A model generated the notes under the pieces. That model did not search any database. It was not told the origin of the DNA and saw only the letters and a program-made list of their open reading frames with translations. From Desulfobacteraceae bacterium (lineage in GTDB: Bacteria > Desulfobacterota > Desulfobacteria > Desulfobacterales > Desulfosarcinaceae), in the NCBI GenBank assembly GCA_027025615.1, contig JALVQM010000206.1:1-5478 (forward strand): a DNA stretch of 5,478 bases. The letters are read 5' to 3'. Below are positions 1 to 5,478 of the stretch, piece after piece. A program made the translations under genes and the position numbers. Positions within the stretch are counted from its first letter, which is position 1. Each line of letters begins with the position of its first letter.

Positions 1-534
1 CCTGGCGGCAATCTCACGGGTGGTATATCCGCGGCCAATAAGCCGGAAAACCTCCAGTTCCCGCTCGCTGAGAAGTTCGCATACATCCTGGTCATTATGA
101 CGGAGACGGTCGGCGAGATGGATCAGGATATGCTCTTTTACATTTTCATTGAGATAAATTTTCCCTGCCAGGACATGACGGACGGCAGTCACCACAGACT
201 CCATGGCTTCCTGTTTCATTATATAGCCCCGGGCCCCTGCGCGGATGGCCCGCTCGGCATATAGCAGTTCGTCATGCATTGACAGGATCAATACCGGCAG
301 GCGTCTGTCATGGGCGACCACTTCATGGACCAGGTCAATGCCGTCACTTTCTTTCAGGGTAATATCAGCGATAATCAAGTCAGGACGGGTTTCCCGGATA
401 GCTTGCCAGGCGGCAGGCACGGTCTCGGCTTCGGCACAGACAACCATGTCGGCTTCCTGGTTTATCAGCTCCCGCAATCCCCAGCGAAAGATGGGATGAT
501 CTTCGACGATGAGTATTTTTTTCTTTTCGCCCAC
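1..534 (-). CDS. NarL/LuxR-family response regulator (3' end cut by window edge)
   Basis: Cytoplasmic two-component response regulator, predicted partner of the kinase just upstream. The 178 visible codons read from a GTG at 534-532 to the window edge. The receiver domain (about residues 5-120) shows the acidic pair E11/D12, phosphoryl-acceptor D57 (in LIIADITL), S85 and K107, so the full active-site set is present. The C-terminal part opens a NarL/FixJ-type helix-turn-helix (about 155-178, LSERELEVFRLIGRGYTTRE), which is cut before the recognition helix is complete. NarL-type regulators usually have about 210-220 residues, so only about 35-45 are missing. It starts 19 nt after the kinase stop and is probably translationally linked to it. 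GTG is chosen because no ATG lies nearby in frame and a purine-rich GGTGGAGG stretch sits just upstream. Target genes cannot be read from the sequence; the shared control region at 3870-4098 is a candidate for autoregulation. Confidence 0.93.
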   Translation of the reverse strand, partial: MGEKKKILIVEDHPIFRWGLRELINQEADMVVCAEAETVPAAWQAIRETRPDLIIADITLKESDGIDLVHEVVAHDRRLPVLILSMHDELLYAERAIRAGARGYIMKQEAMESVVTAVRHVLAGKIYLNENVKEHILIHLADRLRHNDQDVCELLSERELEVFRLIGRGYTTREIAAR

Positions 535-537
535 AAG

Positions 538-545
538 CCTCCACC
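538..545 (-). promoter_or_regulatory. Ribosome-binding site of the response regulator (GGTGGAGG)
   Basis: On the minus strand GGTGGAGG lies in the 19-nt gap after the kinase stop. Only three bases (CTT) separate its last G from the GTG start, which is unusually close; pairing through the 5' GGTGG part gives a more normal spacing. It supports the GTG start because no better start codon exists in frame. Confidence 0.5.
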
Positions 546-553
546 CGCCCTGT

Positions 554-2761
554 TTACTTTGTAACCCCTGGCGCCAGGACCAGGCGCACAATAGTGCCTT
601 TTCTTCTGCTGCGCTGTATTTCCAGGCCGGCTGCAATCATCTTGGCACGAAAACCCATTATCCGCAACCCCATCCCGCCCGGCGGCGGCGGGTCCGGGAT
701 TCCTTTGCCGTCATCTTCAACCGTTACCATTAATTGTCCCTGGTACAGGACAAGCTCAATATAAATATTTTCAGCCCCTGAATGACGTGCGGCGTTGTAA
801 ACCGCCTCCTGCACAATTCTGAAAATATGGGTTGCAACCAGGTGATCGGCAATCGAAACGTCGCGCTCGCCATGGAAGTTGCATTTCAGGCCAAACATGG
901 ATTCAGTGTTGACAGCCAACTCTTCCAGAGCCGGTGCCAACCCATGATCGACACAGTGTACCGGGCACAAGCCCCGGGCCAACCGACGGGTCTTGGAAAT
1001 AGCATCTTTCAATAAATCGGCAATCTTTTCTGCAAACTTTGCCTGTTTCGGTTCAGATTGCCGAAGGTTGTTGCTGAGCACTTTGGCAAGTCCCTCTATA
1101 CCGATCAGGTGTGGCCCCAGGTCATCATGTAAATCCTGGCCTATCTTCTGCCGTTCACGGTCGCCAATGTCGAGCAACTCCTTTTCAAGCCTTTTCAACT
1201 CGGTAACATCCCGGTGAATAATTACCGAGCCCAGCAGATTGCCCTGGACGTCCCGGTAAACCGATCCCCTTATGCTCACGTCAACTGTAGTGCCATTTTT
1301 TGTGAAACGGCGGGTCTCTAAACTGTAAACCGGCTGGCCGGAAACAATCGCCTGAATTCCTTTCCTGGTCTCCCGCCAACTGTCGGCAGGTACGAAATTT
1401 TCCATTTTACGGCCCCTGCATTCTTCCAGAGTCCAGCCAAAAACCTGGGTAAAAGCCGGATTCAGATAGATCACCCGGCCTTCCATGTCGTAGACAATAA
1501 TTGGATCAGGGGCTGCTTCCATGACCGAGCGGTAGCGCTCCTGGCTTATCCGCAGGGCTTCCTCGGTATGACGGTGTTCGGCTATCTCGGCTTTGAGGGA
1601 AGCACTATAGCGTTCAAGGCGTTTAGTGTAGAGATCGAAGTAGTAGGTCAACTGTTCGATTTCATCCATTGACACCTTCGCGGGCAAAGGTGCGGGCTTA
1701 GCTCCCCGGTTCATGCGCTGAATCAGGCGGGCAAGGGGATGGGTAATTGAATTGCTGATCCAAAATGAGATAGGCAGGATAAGGATCATGGAAGCAAGAA
1801 AAGTAAACACAATGACGTTGCCCACGGTATTAAGGGGTGAATAAAACTCGTCCAGGTAACTGGAAGAGGCCACCAGCCATTTATACTCGGGCAGGTAATT
1901 AAAAATAACCAGTTTTTTGCGGGGCCTGTCCTCTCCCGGATTTCGCCAGGAATAAACCAATTTGCCGTTTTTGCGTTTGAGCATGGTCCGCAGCGGCTCG
2001 TGGGCCAGGGACTTGTTTTGAAAGATATTGAAGCCCTGGATTTTGGGATGAATAATTGCGTTCCCATGCCTGTCGATTACAAAGGCATAACCACTGCGCC
2101 CGAAACGCAACGCCAGGACGCTGTCACGAAAATCCTCTACATTGACAAGGGTATTGAATTCTTCACGGTAGGAAGAGACAGTTATGATCCAGTCCCAGGG
2201 CGCGAAATAGGTCATGTACATCGCCTTGGGCCGTGGCCGGGCTTCTCCTGGATTGCGCCAATCGTACTCCAGATAGCCCCGCTTGTTTAAAATCATTTTT
2301 TGTACAAAATCATGCCGGGATATGTCCACGCCCACAAGCTCGGCCTTGGGATGAACGAGCAAAACCCCCTGGCTGTTTAATACGGCTATATAACCCGTGG
2401 TTCCAATCGGCTGGGCCAGCAACAATTCAGCCACCTGCTTTTTGGCCTCCTGCTGGCTGATCATCCCTTTTTTGTAACGGTTGTAAAAATAACTAACCAG
2501 GTCCAAATTTTTTTCAGCTACCGCCCGCAGATGGTTCTTGATGGAGACCGAGGCGGCCGTATTGACCATGTTAAGCAAAGTGGCTGTGGAGTTTTTCAGT
2601 TCGCTTTCAAGGGTAGTCTGCACGGTACGCTTCAAAAGAGAATACATGATAAAGCTGTCCATGCTGATAACGATGGCAAAAGCCAGGCTGTAGGCTAGCA
2701 GCAATTTATGCCGAATGCGAATTGTCCTGAAAAAGCGAATAAAACGCATTATAAGGTTCAT
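554..2761 (-). CDS. Membrane sensor histidine kinase, tandem Cache-HAMP-PAS-HisKA_3-HATPase_c
   Basis: Autophosphorylating sensor of the NarX/DesK (HisKA_3) class, 735 residues, in the cytoplasmic membrane. Domains in order: basic N-terminus; membrane segment about 20-43; extracytoplasmic region about 44-312 with two Cache-like modules; membrane segment about 313-335; HAMP about 336-386 (ITHPLARLIQRM to DEIEQLTYYFDLY); PAS about 405-520 (NPAFTQVFGWTLEE, ending HRDVTELKRLE); HisKA_3 about 530-600 with phospho-acceptor H545 in GQDLHDDLGPHL; HATPase_c about 640-732 with N-box IVQEAVYNAARHS, G1 VEDDGKGIP and G2 GMGLRIMGFRA. The two Cache modules repeat each other (GYIAVLNSQGVLLVHPK and GYAFVIDRHGNAIIHPK, each followed by a WRNPGE motif). 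Cache domains commonly bind small carboxylates or amino acids; the ligand here is unknown. The ATG has an AAAGGG ribosome-binding site 8 nt upstream. The gene sits 25 nt after the DUF294 gene and 19 nt before the response regulator, so it is very likely cotranscribed with both. Oddity: P550 where the HisKA_3 DxxxQ phosphatase motif normally has Gln. Confidence 0.96.
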   Translation of the reverse strand: MNLIMRFIRFFRTIRIRHKLLLAYSLAFAIVISMDSFIMYSLLKRTVQTTLESELKNSTATLLNMVNTAASVSIKNHLRAVAEKNLDLVSYFYNRYKKGMISQQEAKKQVAELLLAQPIGTTGYIAVLNSQGVLLVHPKAELVGVDISRHDFVQKMILNKRGYLEYDWRNPGEARPRPKAMYMTYFAPWDWIITVSSYREEFNTLVNVEDFRDSVLALRFGRSGYAFVIDRHGNAIIHPKIQGFNIFQNKSLAHEPLRTMLKRKNGKLVYSWRNPGEDRPRKKLVIFNYLPEYKWLVASSSYLDEFYSPLNTVGNVIVFTFLASMILILPISFWISNSITHPLARLIQRMNRGAKPAPLPAKVSMDEIEQLTYYFDLYTKRLERYSASLKAEIAEHRHTEEALRISQERYRSVMEAAPDPIIVYDMEGRVIYLNPAFTQVFGWTLEECRGRKMENFVPADSWRETRKGIQAIVSGQPVYSLETRRFTKNGTTVDVSIRGSVYRDVQGNLLGSVIIHRDVTELKRLEKELLDIGDRERQKIGQDLHDDLGPHLIGIEGLAKVLSNNLRQSEPKQAKFAEKIADLLKDAISKTRRLARGLCPVHCVDHGLAPALEELAVNTESMFGLKCNFHGERDVSIADHLVATHIFRIVQEAVYNAARHSGAENIYIELVLYQGQLMVTVEDDGKGIPDPPPPGGMGLRIMGFRAKMIAAGLEIQRSRRKGTIVRLVLAPGVTK

Positions 2762-2769
2762 GGCAGATA

Positions 2770-2775
2770 CCCTTT
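2770..2775 (-). promoter_or_regulatory. Ribosome-binding site of the histidine kinase (AAAGGG)
   Basis: On the minus strand AAAGGG lies in the 25-nt gap after the DUF294 stop, 8 nt before the ATG at 2761. It favours this start over the in-frame ATG four codons later (2749), which has no comparable site. Confidence 0.6.
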
Positions 2776-2786
2776 GTTTCCCCTGT

Positions 2787-3869
2787 TCAGGAACCGAAAA
2801 ACCTAAGCCAGGGCACTTTGAAATCCTTTTCTATCCTTTTTTGAAGGCGAGCCACTTCGGCCAAGGCAGCTTTGAGCAAAGAACGCTGCTTTCTCGTCAA
2901 ACTGGTCGGATCCAGGTAATTATCCGGCTCCCTGCCCTGACGGTATTGTTTCAGGTTTTCCTGAATCTTAAGCTTCATCAAAGTTTCAAAGCTGGTTCGC
3001 AACCGGGTTGCTTCCCTGGTGCTCAATACCCCCATAACCTCCAGTTGGTGAACCCGCTCCAAAGTACTGCTTGGGGCAATCCGGTTCTGGACAGCCAACA
3101 GCCGTATACCGTTCACCAAATGTATTATACCGGCGGTTTTCAGATTGATAAGCCCTTGATGGGGACCGCTTTTTTCGGTTACCAGGGTTCCCAGCAAACC
3201 TAGGGGAACCGAAAAAGTATGGTCGTCGTTGCTGAGCATATGCCGGGCAGCCAGGGAGCCGGCGAAAGAACTGAACAAGGCCCTGCGCAGCTTCCGGCCA
3301 AGCCGCATGTCGCCCCATACCGGCTGGAAATCCAACAAGATCGTAAGCCGACGGGTATCCCGGGGATCTACCGAATTCATCCAGTCACCTATCCTGGACT
3401 GCCACCTCTCCAGCGGTCCCCGCCATTGATCAGATACGGCCATCACCCCGCCCGGACATAGAGCAAAACCACAGTGTTTCAATCCCTTGACCGTCGATTC
3501 AGCCAGGTTTTGAAAATATAGACCGGCCTTGTGCCGCAGGTCACTGTCGCGGCAATCTTCGAATACAAGGCCGTTGTCCTGATCAGTACGGAAAGTCTGC
3601 TCATTCCGGGCTGCGCTGCCCATATTTATCCAGCAGTAGGCCAGAGGCGCCGGACCTGGTCCGGTACGGACCAGCTTTTCTTCGGTCAATTGAATAATCC
3701 GACATGTAATTCCATGATGCAGGGCTGATATGGTTGCCAGCAGCTTGCCCAATCCGACCCGGGCATCCACCATTTCCGCCAGGAGTTCATCAACCTGCCG
3801 ACTGACCATAGCCAGCGAATCAATGTCCGGACAGCTTGAAATTTTTTCCAGTCGCTGCTCAATTTCCAT
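2787..3869 (-). CDS. DUF294 putative nucleotidyltransferase-like protein, stand-alone form
   Basis: Predicted soluble 360-residue protein of the DUF294/DUF294_C pair, related to the nucleotidyltransferase region of GlnD-type enzymes. Residues about 1-75 form a helical lead-in. The nucleotidyltransferase core begins with WINMGSAARNEQTFRTDQDN (80-99), giving the Gly-Ser motif (G84, S85) and the acidic pair D96/D98. A likely third acidic residue is D180 in LTILLDFQPVWGD. The region about 205-350 is all-helical and matches the DUF294_C type. Many family members carry N-terminal cyclic-nucleotide-binding and CBS domains; this one has neither, so any sensing must come from partners. The catalytic motif looks intact, but substrate and target are unknown for the family and no function is claimed. 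It is the first gene of the minus-strand operon. The ATG at 3869 is the first possible start because an in-frame TGA lies about 20 nt upstream; its ribosome-binding site is weak (GGTGG about 12 nt away, or CCAGG adjoining the start). Confidence 0.88.
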   Translation of the reverse strand: MEIEQRLEKISSCPDIDSLAMVSRQVDELLAEMVDARVGLGKLLATISALHHGITCRIIQLTEEKLVRTGPGPAPLAYCWINMGSAARNEQTFRTDQDNGLVFEDCRDSDLRHKAGLYFQNLAESTVKGLKHCGFALCPGGVMAVSDQWRGPLERWQSRIGDWMNSVDPRDTRRLTILLDFQPVWGDMRLGRKLRRALFSSFAGSLAARHMLSNDDHTFSVPLGLLGTLVTEKSGPHQGLINLKTAGIIHLVNGIRLLAVQNRIAPSSTLERVHQLEVMGVLSTREATRLRTSFETLMKLKIQENLKQYRQGREPDNYLDPTSLTRKQRSLLKAALAEVARLQKRIEKDFKVPWLRFFGS

Positions 3870-3909
3870 GCCTGGCCCATTCCACCTTCAAAGTATCGCC
3901 AACTCCAAA

Positions 3910-3958
3910 AGCCCCCGTTTTCAAACGCAAGGCTGTTCAGGGTAATACACAGGGGGCT
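3910..3958. repeat. Inverted repeat AGCCCCC / GGGGGCT around the leftward promoter
   Basis: AGCCCCC at 3910-3916 and GGGGGCT at 3952-3958 are perfect 7-bp complements separated by 35 nt. A smaller palindrome, CGTTT-TC-AAACG at 3916-3927, lies inside. The outer arms straddle the candidate -10 box of the minus-strand promoter, which suits a regulator-bound site or DNA loop better than a terminator, since no T-run follows. Its function is unproven. Confidence 0.35.
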
Positions 3959-3970
3959 GATGTTTTGCAA
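3942..3970 (-). promoter_or_regulatory. Candidate sigma-70-type promoter for the DUF294-kinase-regulator operon
   Basis: Read on the minus strand, TTGCAA (3970-3965) is followed by 17 nt and TATTAC (3947-3942). Each box matches consensus at four of six positions with ideal spacing. It would start transcription near 3935, leaving a leader of about 65 nt before the ATG at 3869. It is the best candidate I see for this strand, but matches of this strength arise by chance. A two-component operon could also use an alternative sigma factor. Confidence 0.35.
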
Positions 3971-4017
3971 GTTCATCACTTGGAACAACGATTGATTTTG
4001 CAACCAACTTGACAAGT
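3968..4017. promoter_or_regulatory. Cluster of CAAGT/ACTTG half-sites in the divergent control region
   Basis: Four exact half-sites occur in 50 bp: CAAGT at 3968-3972 and ACTTG at 3978-3982 (inward pair, 5-nt spacer), then ACTTG at 4007-4011 and CAAGT at 4013-4017 (outward pair, 1-nt centre). The second pair covers the -35 box of the tetR promoter, and the first touches the -35 box of the candidate leftward promoter. A related CAAG-G-CTTG lies at 4086-4094. Such spacing would suit a dimeric regulator acting on both promoters. The binding protein is unknown; both the NarL-type regulator and the TetR protein are candidates. Confidence 0.35.
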
Positions 4018-4037
4018 CTGAAAGGCGACGCTATATA
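4009..4037 (+). promoter_or_regulatory. Sigma-70-type promoter of the tetR gene
   Basis: A perfect -35 hexamer TTGACA (4009-4014) is followed by exactly 17 nt and the -10-like TATATA (4032-4037). Transcription should begin around 4043-4046, giving a leader of about 55 nt before the ATG at 4099. This is the strongest promoter-like sequence in the window. The operator-like palindrome begins just downstream of the -10, at the expected start site. Confidence 0.7.
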
Positions 4038-4038
4038 T

Positions 4039-4057
4039 GACTGAGCGTTCGTTCGGA
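4039..4057. promoter_or_regulatory. Operator-like imperfect palindrome, probable TetR autoregulatory site
   Basis: GACTGAGCG-TT-CGTTCGG (4039-4056) has near-symmetric halves; the core GAGCG/CGTTC is symmetric except for one position. TetR/AcrR repressors commonly bind 14-20 bp palindromes with GA.CG..CG.TC cores in their own promoters. Its place directly at the predicted transcription start of tetR would let bound repressor block RNA polymerase. The assignment is inferred from position and symmetry. Confidence 0.5.
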
Positions 4058-4098
4058 AAAACACTTTCGCCATTTGAAAAACCTACAAGGCTTGTTAC

Positions 4099-4743
4099 AT
4101 GGAGCAGGGAACCGCATCGGCCAAGGATGTACCAACCCAGGTTAAAAACAAAAACCTGGTTGCCCGGCGCCGGCGTCAAATAGTTGATGCCGCCGTGGAC
4201 CTTTTCTTTGCCAATGGCTTTCACAAAACCACCACCCGGCAGATTGCTCGGGCGGCAGGCATTTCAATCGGTTCGTTATATGAATACATCGCCTGTAAAG
4301 AAGATATTCTCTACCTTGTCTGCGATGCAATCCATGCCGAGATCGAAGCCAGTGTATCAGAAGCACTTGATAGAGCGCGCGACGGCAGCAATCCTTTAGC
4401 GGAAGTCATCCGGGAGTATTTCCTGGTATGCCACCGCATGAGCGACCATATCCTTTTGATTTACCAGGAGACCCAATCACTTCCATCAAAATGGCGCAAG
4501 GTGGTTCTGGAAAACGAAATCCGGATTACCGGTATTTTTACACGCATTCTGGTCCAATTGATGGAAGGCGGGCATCTGCCTTCCATGCAGGACAGCGCCC
4601 TGGATTTGATAGCTCACAATATAACCGTGCTTGGGCACATGTGGACTTTCAGAAGATGGTTTCTGGCGTGCCATTACAGTATAGATCAATACATAGAACT
4701 GCAAACAGCCTTTATCCTGGGAAGTTGCACGTCCTGCCGATAA
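4099..4743 (+). CDS. TetR/AcrR-family transcriptional repressor
   Basis: Cytoplasmic DNA-binding regulator of 214 residues, a normal TetR length. After a polar lead of about 22 residues comes the TetR_N domain (about 23-72), starting RRRRQIVDAAVDLFFANGFH. The helix-turn-helix is TTRQIARAAGISIGSLYEYI (45-64), with the usual post-helix motif in the form CKEDIL. The rest is helical and ligand-binding, with YQETQSLP at 122-129, a motif I associate with TetR members found beside acyl-CoA dehydrogenase genes (FadR/KstR2-like regulators). An acyl-CoA ligand is therefore the best inference, not a demonstrated fact. The C-terminus ends CTSCR, leaving a terminal Cys-x-x-Cys (C210, C213). The ATG at 4099 is the first in frame and has a modest AAGG site 8 nt upstream. 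It is transcribed away from the DUF294 operon and lies 88 nt before the acyl-CoA dehydrogenase, its most likely target. Confidence 0.93.
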   Translation: MEQGTASAKDVPTQVKNKNLVARRRRQIVDAAVDLFFANGFHKTTTRQIARAAGISIGSLYEYIACKEDILYLVCDAIHAEIEASVSEALDRARDGSNPLAEVIREYFLVCHRMSDHILLIYQETQSLPSKWRKVVLENEIRITGIFTRILVQLMEGGHLPSMQDSALDLIAHNITVLGHMWTFRRWFLACHYSIDQYIELQTAFILGSCTSCR

Positions 4744-4831
4744 AGCTTTCGCCGGAACCGGGCAATTTTGCGTATCGGTAACCAACAGCAGGAACAAAGT
4801 ACAACCAAATATACATTCAAGGGGGACATAA
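4744..4831 (+). other. 88-nt spacer between tetR and the acyl-CoA dehydrogenase
   Basis: No convincing terminator or second promoter is visible. CCGG-AA-CCGG (4752-4761) has too small a loop and too short a stem to terminate well, although AATTTT follows. TATACA at 4810-4815 has no -35 partner at the right distance. GGTAACC (4777-4783) is a short palindrome of unknown value. Read-through from the tetR promoter is therefore the simplest way to express the downstream gene. Confidence 0.45.
4819..4826 (+). promoter_or_regulatory. Strong ribosome-binding site of the acyl-CoA dehydrogenase (AAGGGGGA)
   Basis: AAGGGGGA ends 5 nt before the ATG at 4832. It is the best Shine-Dalgarno sequence in the window and fixes the start of the partial gene. 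It suggests higher translation than for the regulatory genes. Confidence 0.75.
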
Positions 4832-5478
4832 ATGGATTTTGAACTGACCAAAACACAAAAAGACATTCAAAAAGCGGTAAGAGATTTCTGCAAAGGTGAA
4901 TTTGACAAGGACTTGGCCCTGGAGCTGGAAGAAAAGCACGAGTTTCCCAAAAAAATATGGCAAAAGGCTGGTGAGCTCGGCCTGATCGGTGTCCACTACC
5001 CGGAAGAGTATTCCGGCCAGGGACTTGGTTCCATGGAGTGCATCCTGGTAGTAGAAGAACTGTGCCGCAACGACTCCACCATCGGCAGTGCGGTTGCCCT
5101 GGCTTCTTTTGCTTCTGAACTTATCATGCATTACGGCAGTGAAGAACAAAAACAAAAATATCTTCCCGAGGTCGCCGAAGCAAGGATGTTATCAGCCGGC
5201 GCTTTCACCGAGCCTGACCATGGGTCCGATATCACCTTCATGAATACCACAGCTGTCAAAGACGGTGATCACTGGGTAATCAATGGAGGCAAAACCTTCA
5301 TTACCAATGGTGGCCTGGCAGGGTTTTATTCAGTATTGTGCCAGACTGATCCGGACGCCAAGCCCGGATATCGCGGCCAAAGCCTGATCCTGGTGGAAGC
5401 CGATCGTCCTGGTGTAAGCACTTCTGACGTGGGCCGCAAAATGGGTATCCGGATGATGGCTACCGCCGAAGTTATTTT
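4832..5478 (+). CDS. Acyl-CoA dehydrogenase (3' end cut by window edge)
   Basis: FAD-dependent enzyme that introduces the alpha-beta double bond in an acyl-CoA thioester and passes electrons to electron-transfer flavoprotein; cytoplasmic. The 215 complete codons visible cover the N-terminal helical domain (about 1-120, MDFELTKTQKDIQKAVRDFC) and most of the middle beta domain. The FAD/substrate signature appears as AGAFTEPDHGSDI (122-134), followed by WVINGGKTFITNG (148-160) and VGRKMGIRMMATAEVI (200-215). Family members have about 380-400 residues, so the C-terminal helical domain and the catalytic glutamate usually found there are outside the window. Chain-length or substrate specificity cannot be assigned from this part. 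The wording TEPDHGSDI and LCQTDPDA recalls enzymes of syntrophic and sulfate-reducing bacteria. The start is supported by a strong AAGGGGGA site. It follows the TetR gene on the same strand, so repression by that protein is likely. The reading frame is open to the right edge with no stop. Confidence 0.95.
   Translation, partial: MDFELTKTQKDIQKAVRDFCKGEFDKDLALELEEKHEFPKKIWQKAGELGLIGVHYPEEYSGQGLGSMECILVVEELCRNDSTIGSAVALASFASELIMHYGSEEQKQKYLPEVAEARMLSAGAFTEPDHGSDITFMNTTAVKDGDHWVINGGKTFITNGGLAGFYSVLCQTDPDAKPGYRGQSLILVEADRPGVSTSDVGRKMGIRMMATAEVI

Noticed and set aside
681..692. GGC trinucleotide run as a repeat element
   Set aside because: It encodes a four-proline stretch (691-694) in the kinase ATP-lid region between the G1 and G2 boxes; a local coding feature and not a mobile or structural repeat.
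2715..3203. 162-codon plus-strand open frame opposite the kinase start and the DUF294 gene
   Set aside because: It lies antisense to two well-supported genes, has no recognisable domain and no good ribosome-binding site; it is a by-product of the coding strand's codon use.
3686..4015. 109-codon minus-strand open frame overlapping the DUF294 start
   Set aside because: It is a shifted frame across the DUF294 N-terminus; the DUF294 frame carries the conserved motifs, and this one would cover the control region.
4751..4768. GCCGGAACCGGGCAATTTT as a possible terminator after tetR
   Set aside because: The stem is at most four pairs with a two-base loop and the T-run is only four; too weak to call.
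4486..4866. 126-codon minus-strand open frame across the end of tetR and the spacer
   Set aside because: Antisense to the conserved TetR ligand-binding domain, with low-complexity hydrophobic composition and no domain match I can recognise.
4817..5155. 112-codon minus-strand open frame opposite the acyl-CoA dehydrogenase start
   Set aside because: The plus strand here encodes a clear acyl-CoA dehydrogenase with a strong ribosome-binding site; the antisense product has no family features.
1..5478. CRISPR arrays, tRNA/rRNA genes, insertion sequences or phage genes
   Set aside because: No regularly spaced direct repeats, cloverleaf sequence, transposase or terminal inverted repeats were seen on either strand.

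Overview
The window reads as a divergent gene cluster from an anaerobic, probably Gram-negative bacterium. The best guess, by protein flavour only, is a Desulfobacterota-type sulfate reducer or syntroph; a syntrophic Firmicute is not excluded. The guess rests on a multi-domain Cache/PAS sensor kinase, a stand-alone DUF294 nucleotidyltransferase-like protein, and a TetR regulator placed directly before an acyl-CoA dehydrogenase of the 'TEPDHGSDI' type. No RNA gene, CRISPR array, insertion sequence or phage gene was seen.

Leftward block (minus strand, read right to left): a DUF294 protein (3869 to 2787), a 735-residue membrane sensor histidine kinase (2761 to 554) and a NarL/LuxR-type response regulator (534 to beyond the left edge). 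The gaps are 25 and 19 nt, so this is almost certainly one operon. The kinase has two tandem Cache sensor domains between two membrane segments, then HAMP, PAS, HisKA_3 and HATPase_c. The regulator keeps the phosphoryl-acceptor Asp57, and its DNA-binding domain is cut by the window edge.

Central control region (3870-4098): 229 nt between the divergent genes. It holds a very good sigma-70-type promoter for the rightward tetR gene (TTGACA, 17 nt, TATATA), an operator-like imperfect palindrome at the expected transcription start, a weaker candidate promoter for the leftward operon, and a cluster of CAAGT/ACTTG half-sites that may serve either regulator.

Rightward block (plus strand): a TetR/AcrR-family repressor (4099-4743) and, 88 nt downstream with a strong ribosome-binding site, an acyl-CoA dehydrogenase that runs off the right edge. 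The simplest model is an acyl-CoA-responsive TetR repressor controlling itself and a fatty or carboxylic acid oxidation gene. The divergent two-component system would sense an extracytoplasmic small ligand, possibly a carboxylate. The functional link between the two arms is inference from position only.
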